A DNA stretch of 64,000 nucleotides from Ilyonectria destructans (taxonomy: Eukaryota; Ascomycota; Sordariomycetes; Hypocreales; Nectriaceae): contig JAHEWK010000022.1 of the NCBI GenBank assembly GCA_020740775.1, forward strand, positions 248,001 to 312,000. Direction: 5' to 3'. Positions 47,130 to 58,956 of the stretch are shown one piece after another. Within the stretch, counting starts at the first letter, position 1. Each line of letters opens with the position of its first letter. Position numbers and translations under genes: made by a program. A model generated the notes under the pieces. The model searched no databases, was not told the origin of the DNA, and was given only the letters and a program-made list of their open reading frames with translations.

Positions 47130-48346
47130 ATTATGAAGCCTCGTTCTTGTTTAGAGAGGCCAAGGTGAGATGAAATTAAGATTTTAGTTTTAACGGTGAT
47201 CGTATCAAAATCAAGTGGACTGACAAGATAAGCTTGGGGGAGTGTAGGAGTGTAGCTTGGGCAGATCGGCTAGAACTTTTTTCATTGTCATCGGACTAGG
47301 TTTAAGTGGCGTAACTCATGGCTTCTTAGCCTCTCTCTTTTCTCGTTCTCTCATGCGGACTTGTCGTCACTGCCTTTGTCCCATACATGGCGGGCCATTA
47401 ACTCGATAGTGGAAAACAGGCGCAAGTGACACGGCCACATGACAATGTTAATGAATAGAACCACCTCTCATCCTAGGATGAGGTTTAGCGTGTGCGTGAC
47501 TGCTATACTAACCGCATGGATTATAGTAGCCTCACGAGCCAGAATCAAGAAGACTTGATAGACATCTTCAACACCCGGGAACTGTAGCATCGTGCATGGA
47601 TGTACCCTGATAACGTGCAGCCTCTTGAACTAGCGTAATATTGATAATGGCTAGCGTGCCCATGAACTGCACGGCTCGACTAGCGCGGCAATTGTCAGCC
47701 GGACCCTCCTGTCAATGCTAGTTCCTCCAGCCCCTGCTCAGGCACGAACCGGACGAAGCGGGATAGCTGGAATACGAAGGGGTTAGTGACGTTTTTAGTT
47801 GGACAAAGAGGGGTTAAGATTACTCGATGTAGCCCATTCGTAACAAGTCACCCCCCCCCCCCCCCCCCCGGGACCGTCACCGCCGCGACAGGACGAGCTT
47901 CACTAACGGTAATTGCAATCTGCTTTAACCCAATAGAGACAGGTCGCCAACATGCATTTCCCACTCTAGTAATGCGGACACGGCGGACTAACCTCCTCCG
48001 CCAAAATCCTTCAATTCAATTGACGGCAAGTCAAGCACATAGCCTCGTAGCGTGCCGCCCGCTGTATGCGCCGAGCCGTATATGTGTCATATGCCGAGTC
48101 GGTCAAAGACATGTCTGGCCTTACTACGTGTCAATTGATCGATATTCTGAGCCCGAATTTTGGAGGTCGCACAAGTGTTTGAGCCAACAGACACCAGCCG
48201 ATAAGAGTTGATCCTTAGTGTATCCTCAAAAAGTCATATCCAATTGGCAATTTAGCCATCCCAAGCTCCACGCCTCAGCTGACTCCGGGGTGCCCCCTCA
48301 GCATTCTACACGCTATCTTTCTTCTTTGCTTCTTTCGGGACTTTAC
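47130..48346. other. intergenic with a poly-C tract
   Basis: Upstream region of the NRPS-like gene. A run of about 20 C at 47849-47869 ends in ggg. No coding family recognised. Confidence 0.55.
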
Positions 48347-49090
48347 CATGAGTCAAGAATTGGTACGAGAATTCACTCCCGCCGAAGGAGTACGAGTCCT
48401 CACCCTCAACCGACCCACGAAGCTTATGCGCTCTCTGGCGAGCTATCTTAGTCTTTCTGGACAAGCTATCGCTAGCTGCAGCGGATAAGGCTGTGCGGGC
48501 CATCATTGTCACCGGAAGCAACACGTTTTTCCCCGATAAATGCCCCACGGTAGCTTGGCGACCCCGGCAATTGAACTGACAGGCCCTTGTGACAGCTGGT
48601 GCGGATATGATATCAAAGAGATCGCAGCGCTAGACGCTGAGGCCGCGGGGGTTGCCGCTACCTCGGGAACCTTTGCGCGGGGATGAGTGCCGTGCGCAAG
48701 ACTTTAATTGCGGCTATCAAGGGAATGCCGGTGAGTGGTATCGTTCATACCACCTTTTCGAATCACAGGTAGTGTGACCTAATGTTTGTTTCTTCCAGCA
48801 GCACTTCAGATTGCCGGAGGTCACAACTGGCTTGATCCCCTGTGGTGGTTGCACTCAGCGGCTGACGAGTTCAAGGTATCCACAGCCTCAACTGACGACC
48901 CATGTCAAGCTATTTCCAGCACAGCCCTGCTAGTCCCTGAAATCTTGCAGGGGATAGGCCATACAGGCGAATCTTTTGGGAACACGCCAATCACAGCTGA
49001 CGAGGCACTTTCAGCTGACCTCGTCGCTCAGCTGTTTGGTGCGGGTACAATTCGAGGCCTTGAGAGCAGTTGGAGGGGAGGGGATGGCTC
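48347..49090 (+). pseudogene. enoyl-CoA hydratase/isomerase pseudogene
   Basis: It starts with a good ATG, MSQELVREFTPAEGVRVLTL, followed by NRPTKL, the usual crotonase N-terminus. The continuation (VRAIIVTGSNTFFP, then GADIKEIAALDAEAAG-like words, RKTLIAAIKGMPVSG) appears only by hopping between frames at 48420, about 48555 and 48610. The last part (48786-49090) has ITADEALSADLVAQLF, the C-terminal helix of the family. At least three frame changes and a missing oxyanion-hole block show decay. The original enzyme would hydrate or isomerise acyl-CoA in mitochondria or peroxisomes. Confidence 0.7.
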
Positions 49091-50036
49091 GATCGATGTC
49101 GGAGGACTCTCGCTCTTCGCTCTTCAGGACGAAAAGCGCAGAGATGGAGATGCAGAGATGAAAAGGCCCGGAGGCGATGTAGAAAATAACGCGAGGGTTT
49201 ATTCACTGCGCGGGAGGGAGAGATAGAAGGCTTTAGTTGGGAGGTACGTAGGCTCCTACAGAGTACAGTGCCGATAGTTCAGTGAGCTCGGCCACCTGCA
49301 GGACGTCCCACTCGGCCCCGCACCCTCCCATTCACAGCTCACCCTTTATACTCCTCAAGCCCTAGAATAGCTACCTGGTAAATTACGGTAAGACAGGAAG
49401 GCGTGCGAGGAAACGCCAGGAAAATCCATTTGAAAGTGCACTGCAAGGAGAGAAAATGACAGGTAAACCAACGCAACCGACCTCTAGATCAGCACCAACT
49501 GTGCGATCCCCGACGCCAGCAGCGGATAAGGGATGGAAGAGTGAATGGTGGGTGGGAGGGAGCCGCTAAGCCTATCCGGTGTATTGTTGGGGTAACATGG
49601 TGAGCATAACTTTTGTCGCCAACCTTCATACAGGAAGCCTGTTCAGATAAATAGGACACCGCTTCTCAGTGGAGCAGGCTTCGGGGTGGGTCAGTGCTCC
49701 GGGTGGAGCAGCGCTTCCGGGTTGAACAACACTTCTTGACGCAACCACCTTACAACGAGCGCTCGTAGAGCGGACCAACACGCCTCAGCGTGTCGCGTCC
49801 CCGGCTCATGAGCCACATCTCCCTGCGGAGCATCGGCCATGAGTGAGTAGGTGAGAAAAACTGAAGAGGCGGCTTTTAAGATAAAAAAGGCAAACTCACA
49901 GCGTGACACGGCCCCTTTGATCAGTGACAATGCCGTCGGGCTCATTGTGGCCGACTTGGATGCTAGATTATTTTGATGGCATTCTCTAAACGCCACAGTG
50001 CAGCAGTATGAGCATCGCGCTTTCAACACGGCTTAA
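49091..50036. other. intergenic, no gene recognised
   Basis: The minus-strand frame at 49691-50029 has no motif. Repeated gtggagcag/cttccgggt words occur near 49670-49730. Confidence 0.45.
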
Positions 50037-50681
50037 GCCACTAAGCCGGGCTGGGTATCGTCCGTAGCCTTCTCGTACGACTCGACCCTCGTGGCCTCAG
50101 CCTCCGAAGATGAGACGATCCGGCTCTGGCGCACTGATGATGGTACTTGCATCCAAGAGCTCAAGGGCTATACTAACTGGGTAAGGTCCGCAGCCTTCTC
50201 GCACGACTCAACTCTCATGGCCTCAGCCTCTGACGATGAGACGATCCGACTCTGGCGCATTGATGATAGCATATGCATCCAAGAACTCAAGGGCCATATG
50301 GACTCAGTATCGTCTGTAGCCTTCTCGCACGACTCGGCCGTGGTGGCCTCGGCCTCTGACGATGGGACTATCCGACTCTGGCGCATTGATGATGGCATAT
50401 GCATTCAAGAAGTAGCTGGCATTTCCTCCTCTCAACTGCAATTTGACCCTAAGAATCCATGCCTCTTGACTGATGCTGGCACTATCTCTATTATGAGTCC
50501 TGTTTCATCACCTGAATACATCACTATACCTTTTACTAACTGCCTCTCCGGCGTTGGGATTAGTAGAGATAAGTGCTGGATTATGTGGCAGAAAAAGAGA
50601 CTGCATTGGTTACCACCGTCATTTCGTCCCAGCTGCATCTGCCGTCACATCCAAATAACAACACCACTAGATACAGTATAA
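50037..50681 (+). pseudogene. WD40-repeat C-terminus of an NLR/HET-like protein, 5'-truncated
   Basis: Frame opens after a stop at 50034 and immediately enters a WD40 blade (WVSSVAFSYDSTLVASAS). Two further 42-residue units follow, RLWRTDDGTCIQELKG and RLWRIDDSICIQELKGHMDS, then a third start RLWRIDDGICIQEVAG and a non-repetitive tail ending ITTPLDTV. Units are very alike at DNA and protein level, as in fungal NACHT-WD40 incompatibility proteins whose repeats evolve by shuffling. No NACHT, HET or other effector domain lies upstream, so only the recognition end of the gene is here. At least seven blades are needed for a propeller, so the fragment should not fold alone. Confidence 0.75.
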
Positions 50682-50830
50682 AACAGGGATTCAAGTTATT
50701 GCTTTTACGTTACAGTAAGGGAAATCCATCTTGAAATCTTTTCCATAATCCAGCTCTCTCCAGCGGATAATTGAACTCTTCCAGTATGGACTTGTACAGT
50801 TTATTGTTACCAAGGGTCGCTTGTCATGTG

Positions 50831-53337
50831 TTAAACTATGCCAAAATGGCCCCGTGGACGAGTACATGTAATGAAGTTGTTGTGCTTGTTTGACAAATGT
50901 TTCACAAAGACGATTCCGCGAGCGAATTGTTTTAAACAAAAAGGACAAGAATACAAGCCTTCTGAATCTTTAAATTCAGAAAGCTTCGGGTGTTTTTCTC
51001 CGGATTTTGAGCGTTCTACTAGTTTAGCAAGAACTTGCTCAGGGACAACATACGGTGCCACGCCAAATCGAGGCTCAATCGCTCGAAATGATGCCTGTGA
51101 GGTCTGTGGCGTAGTTGTTTGTGCTTCGATGTTCGGAACGCCCAGTTCGGCCGCTCTAAAGCTCAGCATGTGAAAACCCCTGGGCGGCACGTGCTCCCAA
51201 GCTTGGCTGTTTACCGCAAGAGAAGCTTTGCTGGGACTTGGATGTGGGGGCATTGCAGGAGGTAGTGTTTGTTTGAGATAATCACCGATCGATGGTAATC
51301 GGTTGTCAATTTGTCGTGCCCATAATGTGGACGAGGCCGTGATGGGGCCAGGACCGACAAGCCCACACTCCGGGGCACGGAGCCTAGGCAATATAGGTGG
51401 CAGTTGGCACGGCGCACTTTCCGAATTTGAGGTGTACGTGAAATGCTCCTCGCAAAGCATTGGGTAACTGGCGCCTTGAGGTTGGGGAATGCTAGGTGGC
51501 CAATGAAATGTTGATGTTTGCATCACTTGCTCTCGTACTGGACTGTTCATAGGGTTGATAGGTGGTATAGGACTTGGCACAAACATTCCAAATTGGCCAC
51601 CTATCGCCGGCGGCATGTTTTGGGGTGTCGCTGCTTGAGGATTGAGCGTGACAAGCGCAGACTCGCGCAAGGCGACGGATTTGGTGTTTTGTAATTGATT
51701 AATCGAAGAGAATTGCTCTGCCGAGCTCGTGAACGGCCGAGTTACTTCTGGGGATGTGTTCGGATTCGGAGCTGGGATTCGGAAATTATTGCCGTGCGAA
51801 TGATGATCCTCGACGTCGACAAGCTCCTCTGTGCTTGAACTGCTTATCGATATGACGTCGATAAGCTCCCTTGTGCTCGAACTGCTTATTGATATGACAT
51901 CGTTCCATTCCTCAGGCTGATGGTTGCTCGATCTTCTGAGACCTAATCCAGCGTCTTGCTTCGTCTCATTTACATCTTGCGATATAGGATTTTTCTCATC
52001 GACGGGGATTGGTATCCTGAGTGGCCAGGTTGGTGCTTCAGTTTCTTTGGAGGAGGGGTTATGACTGCTGTAAGCGAGTGCAGAACTCGAGGAAGGGATC
52101 TGTCGGCTCAATTGCTCTGTACATCCGGACATCGGTCTGTCAGCAAATGTCTTAGGCGGTGTGTTGAAGTTCTCTGAAGAAGACACACCTTCTAACAGAA
52201 TATTGAAATCGGTCGCAGTGTCCTCAGACGTTGTTTCAGCGCGCTTTCGAAGGAAGTCCCGTACAGAATTGCACTGTCGTACGAGGGAGGAGTCGGAACC
52301 TTGAACATCAAACGGCCGGAGATCTTCAGCACCCACCCACCCAACAAGGCCCCTGTTTGGAAACTCCGAGCCGTCCAAGTACATAACAGGGAACTGACGC
52401 TTCGCCACTAGAGGTCCGTCATCTTCGTATCCTTCTTGCCACACCAAGTCGTTGGCACTTTGATTATAGACATAGCATGCAGGCACACTATCTATGAGCC
52501 CCAGGATTTCAACTGCGTCTGGTACGCCAACGTTGTCGAGATGTCCAAGAGGGAGGAGAAGCACGGGACAGCGGTCCGTTGAACCTTTCCGATAGGCCAG
52601 GTAGAATTCACCGGGGATTGGTTCTGTGATCACTTCAACATCTGTGACCTGCTGGCTGCTGCCGTCAGTCGGTAGGGCCTTGCCAGCTCGGCCCCGGCTT
52701 TCTTGAGTCTTCCGCGCTGGTGCTTTATAGACCGAGGTCGGGATAAGATCTCCCTTGGGCTCATTGTCCACCATATCCGCAGTTGGGTGTTTATGTTCCT
52801 TCTGAAGCGCCTCCAAAGCTGCAATATTGTTTTTCTCAGCCAGAATCTTGTTACAATTCAACACCTTGACACCGAGATGCTTGATAGCCACTGAGGGCTT
52901 TCGCGACATTCGGCCGTGCTGTTTGCCACCAAGATGCTTCGCAGCACCCTTGATAGGGTGGTTTTTAAAGTTAAGGTCATGCTTGTCACATCGAAGGATA
53001 TACCACGAACCGTCTCCAGCCGGAAATTGTACTATGATGTGCTTAATTGTTGCACGACCATCCTGAAAGATGTCTTTGAAGCTGATGGACCTCTTTGCGG
53101 TTCCAGTAAACGGTTTACTGCCAAGCCAACGGCGTTTCCCTTCGTTTAGGGAGTGCCAGGCACTGACCGGTTTCTGCTCGTGCTATATTGTTAGTCGAAG
53201 ATCCAGGTCGGCAACGGGCACAGGATAATCACTGGGTTGACGTAGATGACGGAGTCCTCTTCAATGTCTTCGCTCTGAGGCCTTCCTACCAAGGTCTGCA
53301 CCTGCTTGCATCGGCGCAAAGGGACAGTGATTGGCAT
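50831..53337 (-). CDS. large C2H2 zinc-finger protein with tandem SUMO-interaction-like motifs
   Basis: Two exons, 53337-53233 and 53182-50831, joined across a 50-bp intron with a textbook GACTAAC branch point, give about 818 residues. An N-terminal globular region reads IIVQFPAGDGSWYILRCDKH, PIKGAAKHLGGKQHG, AIKHLGVKVLNCNKILAEKN, a domain I know only from uncharacterised fungal proteins. A second block has GEFYLAYRKGS and FPVMYLDGSEF, perhaps an SH3/PWWP-like fold. Then comes a long disordered Ser/Pro stretch with DVISISSSSTRELI and DVISISSSSTEELV in tandem. One C-terminal finger, CPFCLKQFARGIVFVKHLSNKH, has C-x2-C-x12-H-x4-H spacing. Nuclear location is likely, DNA or SUMO binding inferred. 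The frame is clean, so the gene appears intact. Confidence 0.75.
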
Positions 53338-56300
53338 ATTGCCAAATCAAGACGCACTGTACAAGTAATGTGGGGCTTGTCATGCAGTGGAGTATGCAAC
53401 GTCTGGTTAGGGTAAAAGAATTGAAGCGGCGTGTTTGGCGGAGGATGGTGTGAGACGCTGTTGGCATCGGGACAAAGCGGGTGACAGTATTGTTTACGGA
53501 GTAGGTGACTGAACTGTACCGGTATGGTCAGCTTCCTTAATATTACTTTGCTCAAAACCCGACAGTCTGGTTCATCACATCATTCGCTGGCAGGGGGCCA
53601 CTAGGGAAATTGTGCGCGTCACCAGGAAAGCCAGGGTCAGAGTACAGGTTCGTTAAACGGGTTAGGCTCCCCCCCTGAATGAATTTGTTAACCCAATGCG
53701 AATATAGGCGGTCGAGGTTGCGCTACTGTATTGAAGATACCAGAAAGCGTTGACATAAAGGCATTGCACCGGGCTAGTCGAGGGCCAACCGCACTGTTTG
53801 GTTAATCTTTAGGCTCCTCGTTAGGAACGTGGACAGTTGTGAGAAGTGTGCAGATTCCGTACTGCCAAGTCATGTGGATCGTTCAACGCACCCTAACACG
53901 AAGTCAGACGAGGGCCACTGACTGATAACGTTAAGGGTGGATGGTATGGGTGGGGCCACGTTGGATCGCGCCGAATTCTAAAGAGGCACACTCTTGACTG
54001 CGCGGCGTCATCCTTGACAAGACGGCTCTCGCACAAGCAGGTCCATCAAGGTGGCGGGTAGCATCCTTACGCAGGATCATCCTGTCGGCCGACCGGAGGC
54101 TAGACTCTCGCGAATCAATGTAAATGTATTCCCAGACAGCAAAGCAGGAAAATCGATGTGGCCACATGTGACGGATGTGATATGCACGTAATGTGGATAT
54201 GGACGTGATGCTGATGCAGGTACTAGACCTAGTTTGGGAAGAACCCCGCTAGACCTCGGACAATATGAGAGAGAACAGAAGGAGAATGGGGAGCACGGAA
54301 ACAAAACACATCCTACGACACCATTTTACATCAGAATCAGTGACTAGCACTGGAAGGATACGCTTCGACAGTAAGAAGGACCGCAATCGTAGTAAGAATT
54401 TGCTATTGTATCAATTCACTGATTTCATCTCCGCTAGGACGAGCCTTCTGGACGCAGACTGTCAAGATTCCACGGTGCCAGGTCCAATAAGAAACGTGGC
54501 TTTAGCGCTGGTTTTGCCAATGTCGCTGGGGTCATAATTACTCACCTCGAATGCGGAGAACTACTGCCAGGGTCACGCATGATCCTTCATTTGATACAAA
54601 AATCGCGCACTCTCGGTACCAACAGAGTGGTTACACTATTTACGGTGGCGAATGGGATTGTGAATAAGACCACCGACGGCGATGGACACAACCAACATCG
54701 AAAAGAGGACCCACCAGACGGATTGGGCAGCTGTGCCTCTGAACGGCGCCCACACAGATTTTAGAGGGGTTTGATGGTCTGTGTCCGCGAAGCCTAGGTT
54801 AGTAGCCGTTCCCCCTATTGATCCCCCGAAGACCCATGCACGTGCGTGGGTCTCTATTCGGACCCATACTCCGTTATGGCACTCCAACGTGATTTTCGTG
54901 TTGCAGTCGCGTCCGTGACGCGGTGCATCTTACCAATGAGAATACAGGATGGTAGGCACTCAGATGCGGGTACGTTAGCACCATCAAGACCTACATGGAT
55001 GCTTGGCTCACCCAGACATAGTGGGGCAAGCGAGCCCACGCTGGCGAAGCTCACCCGGCCCCGTAGGGTCGCGCGATTGGCCGGAGTGCTGGAGCAAAAT
55101 TCACATTTTCATCCTAATCCCATATGTAGACGTTGACATCCCCTAACAACGTGCCATGCTCGCAGTTGGGACGAGATCCCCGTAAGATTGTCTTGCAAGT
55201 CCGATGAGATCCATATCCAACTCTTCAGACCGAAATTAGACCACCTTAAGTGCCTGACTGGATTCAGTTGCTGTCACAGTATAGCTGGTCGCACCCTGTA
55301 CTGGCGTAGGGGCGACGGGACAGCTCAAAATGTCAGCGGCGAGGCGATCGCAGTCGTCGCGTGTGGTAGGACTAGGTATTCAGCTTTTGGTGCCCCTTTG
55401 TAGAACCGAGCCAATTAGGTACCTGATGGATCCGTTACGGTCAATTTGATCAAATGGATAGTGTTCAAAGCAGTGATGATGATGTTTTTTTGATTGCTTA
55501 TGCCGGTCATCCGGACCGGCTGGAAGAGGGGTTATCAGACCCCCCTTCTGACTAAGGTCAGGATATCAATCTATCAGAGGTTTCGTAATACAGGGTCGTA
55601 ATCCAACAGTACCTATCCAAGACGTGACATTTCAGCGACCCCGCGCGTATCCGGACAGTGTGCCCTCAATTAAATACGGTGGCGGGCACAAACCTGACTC
55701 ACCCTGTACTCTTCTGGCATGTTGAACGGATTGGCGTCATCGTCCTTAGACTTGTGCACCTTCTGAGCAGCATCCTCATCACCTAAGGAAAACAACACTG
55801 ACGTCCGTGACCAGGATCGCCTAAGGATCGGAGGAAAGTTTCAACTGCAACAATTTAATCGTTATTTGCCGTGGTGATGAGACCCTAGATGCCACCGAGC
55901 ACATACCTCAATTAAGCTCTAGCGAATCATCTATCTGCTTAAATCTTGAAAACATTGCATCGAACAAATATTCGATACAAAGTTTCTAAGGGCTTCGATC
56001 ATCTGCTCGGGGCAATTCCTTTCTAGCCGTAGTGACATACGTTAAGCTGAGGTTTAGGAGTTTCAGTGAATGAAGCCGAGATTCTTCCTCAGACAACCTA
56101 GGAGTCGCTGTTACATCCTTGCCCTTGTCTAAGCGGCGCAGGAATCAGGAGACAAACAGGCTCGTCGCATCGGCGCCTACTCTCTTATCCTACTCTCATC
56201 CGTGGTCGACTACGATAGGCGTGTCTTTCCTGCCACAGCCGTCCAGGTCCTAGAAGCGCGACTAGTGTCATGCAATGTACATCCCGTGTCATCGCTTGTG

Positions 56301-56539
56301 TGGGCGTTTCCGTTGCTATTAACTGGCCTTTTCAAGCACAATGTTGACCATGACTGGTTGCCAAGTGCAGCGAGTTTTGCTGCACCAACACCTGCGGAAT
56401 CTCCGAGCACCAATGGTTGGAACAAAATGGTGTTTTCACGCGCGACACCCTCGGATTGGACGCTCCAGGTCGTCATTCGCACTGCTGGTGGATGCTTTAC
56501 TCATTCGTACAAGACTCAGTAAGTTCAAAGGCACTGGCG
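53338..56539. other. 3.2-kb region without a recognised gene
   Basis: Includes the promoter of the C2H2 gene and many short frames (for example 54265-54537, 54846-55136, 56202-56522) that show no domain or family motif. A decayed element cannot be excluded. Confidence 0.45.
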
Positions 56540-56790
56540 ACCTGGCGATTTTCGAGTTGACGACAGAATGTGCGTGCTTTACGCGTGTTGTTGGCCTGAG
56601 TGAGAGGACGTTTAGTAGTGCAGGAGGGATGATGGGGGTGAGGAGGGAGATAGTAGCGATGGCTCAGTAGATTCGATCATGGAGTAAAGCTGAGATCTAC
56701 ACGTCTTCACTGCCGCTGCTTAGCCTCAATGATAACCAATGGGTTGATGCACTTGAGTCGCTGAAGGAGACGAGCGATATCTAGTCGGAT
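56540..56790 (+). pseudogene. hAT transposase C-terminal relic
   Basis: The frame contains GLSERTFSSAGGMMGVRR followed, across an in-frame TAG at 56668-56670, by IRSWSKAEIYTSSLPLL and NDNQWVDALESLKE. This is the final dimerisation segment and tail of another hAT family, distinct in wording from the four other hAT copies in the window. No catalytic part upstream is recognisable. Confidence 0.65.
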
Positions 56791-56894
56791 CAGCTTAGAA
56801 CATGTTTTTAACCAATGACTTATGCTCTGCGACATCTCTTCCGAAATCACCAGTGCCTCTGACGTTATTCTACCTACACCGGAATTAGTCATGC

Positions 56895-57065
56895 ATTCAA
56901 TCGAGTCTTGGCATTCAGTAGGTATCGAATCTACGGAGACGCATTCGATTCGATTCGAGTCTACGGGACAGGGAGTCGCATTCGATTCGAATGCCTAGGC
57001 TTGGCGTTCGACTGGATAGATTCGATAGATGTCTGACTCTGGTGACTCCAGACGCAGCAACGGGT
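56895..57065. repeat. attcgattcgag-rich repeat, probable hAT end
   Basis: Clustered gattcgattcgagtc and gcattcgattcg motifs in direct and inverted orientation just downstream of the hAT relic, the pattern seen at hAT ends in this window. Confidence 0.55.
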
Positions 57066-57194
57066 TGCAGGGTCGACTCGATGGATAAGCCGGGTCCCTG
57101 CGTGGCTGATGGCAGTCAAAGCTTGAGTTCTGGACTGAGTTCTTGCATGACTTAGGTCAAAGCAAGGTACAACCAGAAGCGAGTCTGCCGGACC

Positions 57195-57505
57195 ATGGTC
57201 AAAAATGACTGCATCAGTTTACCGGACATGAAGTCGACGGCGAACCATCCAGTCTATCAGACCAAAAGTCGACGGCAACTCTAGCTTAGCGGACATGAAG
57301 GCATCGGCAACTTTGGGCTACCGCACAGAATGGCATCGGCAGCTATCCCTAGCTTACCGGACATAATAGCATCAGTATCTCCTTCTAGTTACCGGACATC
57401 ATGGCATCATGGCGTGGGCGGCTATCCCTAGCTCACCGGACATGACGGCTTCGGCAACTTTGGGTTACCAGACATCATGACATCGGTAGCTACCCTTGGC
57501 TGACC
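57195..57505. repeat. degenerate minisatellite (about 35-45 bp unit)
   Basis: Six to eight imperfect units built on taccggacat-atggcatcggcagctatccctagct, some alternating with ggcaactttgggctaccg. Unit lengths vary. The block reaches into the 3' end of the Mis13-like gene, whose terminal codons are repeat-derived. Confidence 0.8.
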
Positions 57506-58956
57506 TTCTGGGAGGATGTTGCCCAGACTCCTCAGCACTTCCATGATGGGCATTTCCTTGGTGCCCGCCCTAGTCTTCTCGCGCTCTTTCCGCTGGCGGA
57601 GGCGGAGGGCGCTGATGCTGAGGACCTTTTCTGCCTCTTTGCCGGCGACCAGAACCCGTTGCTCGAGCTTGTGGACGTTGTCGGAGAGCTGGTCAATGTG
57701 GAATTCGAGAGAGGACTGGATGGCACGCAATCGCGATTCGGTTTGCGATCGAATAGCCTCGAATGAGACCGCCTCGTCCGCCAAGTAGCCCCCAATCTTG
57801 CCTTCTTCCGGATCCAGGAGATCAAAGTCTGGCAAGACAATGGGGTCTGTTTCGTTCTCGGCGAACAGAGGCGGTTGCTCAGGGGTTGGTTTCGAATTGC
57901 TTGCCAAGCTTTCTTTTCTTCTTGTAATCTGGGCATAAAAGTTAGGAGCCGTAATACAACACATTCTCCGTGAATCACTGACCTCTTAACATTGATCTCC
58001 AGTTGTGCAATCTTCTCATCAAGCTCAATGTTCCTGGGGTTGGGCATTAGGACCACAGGCGCCTTGGGCACATCATCGTCTCTGCTGAACCAATCCGAGA
58101 ACTCGGATCGGGCTGCGAAACCCTTGAGTAGTTGGTCCTGAACCGCGCGAGCTGTTGAAAAAGTCAGTGTCTCTTCTCGTAATTTAGTCACTCAGGTATT
58201 CGAGGGCTACTCACCACCAAGAATGGCATTAGGCGTCCCATGAGGCGGGTTCTCAGTCAGAGCACGTTCGCCGCACCAAGTTAAAAGCTGCTTCATTCTT
58301 CGCGGCTCTGTCAGGCCATCAGCCTCGATGTGCTTGTAGAAACTAGCCGGGTCGACCTCCCGATGCGGAATTGCCGTTTGGCCGCTGTCGATAAGGGAGC
58401 TCGCTCGTCGCCCACGCATTCCTAAACTGCTCCGCCGGTTTCCGTTGCCCTTCTTTCGCATCGCCTTGTTCCGGTTGATGACTGGCGTGTCGCTCATCGG
58501 GAGCGCGATCTTGGCAGCTGCAATCGGTGCCTCATGCTGTGGTAACTCGTCCCAGTTTGGTACCGCGCGTTTCGGTGGTTCTGCATCGTGGCCGCGTTTC
58601 TTCGGTGCGCCATTTGTCTGTGGTACCTCCTCGTCCAGCTTTTCCCCTGAAATTCGTGCCCTCCTGGTTCTTCTCTTAGGGATCTTGAGTGGCGGCTCCT
58701 CGTTGGACGCGTCCACGCTGGCTTTCCGCCCCGTGGATTTCCTCGTAGGCTTGGTTTTCGCTGTTTCCGTCGCCGTCGCCGTCGCCGTCGCCGCCACCTC
58801 CTCTGCCACGCTACTGGCTGGTGCTGAATCCTTGGTAACGCGTGCCTTTGCGGCTGGTCGCCCTCGCCCCCGCCCCGATTTCTTCACGGGCTCTGGCTCG
58901 TCTGCCTTCTCCGTCTTAACCCTCTTCGACTTCCGCACAAACTGAAAGTCGTCATC
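57428..58956 (-). pseudogene. mis13: Mis13/Dsn1-like kinetochore protein gene, damaged
   Basis: Exons 58956-58215, 58151-57983 and 57928 to about 57428. After DDDFQFVRKSKR and a basic, Ala/Thr-rich linker, the conserved Mis13 core reads RRSSLGMRGRRASSLIDSG, FYKHIEADGLTEPRRMKQLL and AILG-ARAVQDQLLKGF, then coiled coil (NIELDEKIAQLEINVKRLQE, DQLSDNVHKLEQRVLVAGKE) and MEVLRSLGNILPEG. Mis13 is a Mis12-complex subunit linking centromere and microtubule attachment. Damage: no first exon with an ATG is found upstream of 58956; the segment RLQEEKKAWQ and the following PTPEQPPLFAENE lie in different frames near 57900 unless an unusual acceptor is used; and the 3' end runs into the minisatellite. A secondary or decaying copy is therefore likely. 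Confidence 0.75.

Noticed and set aside
54265..55136. Small plus-strand frames between the C2H2 gene and the hAT relic
   Set aside because: No conserved motif and no coherent exon series.
57195..57505. CRISPR-like array
   Set aside because: Units are degenerate, vary in length and have no unique spacers; it is a eukaryotic minisatellite.
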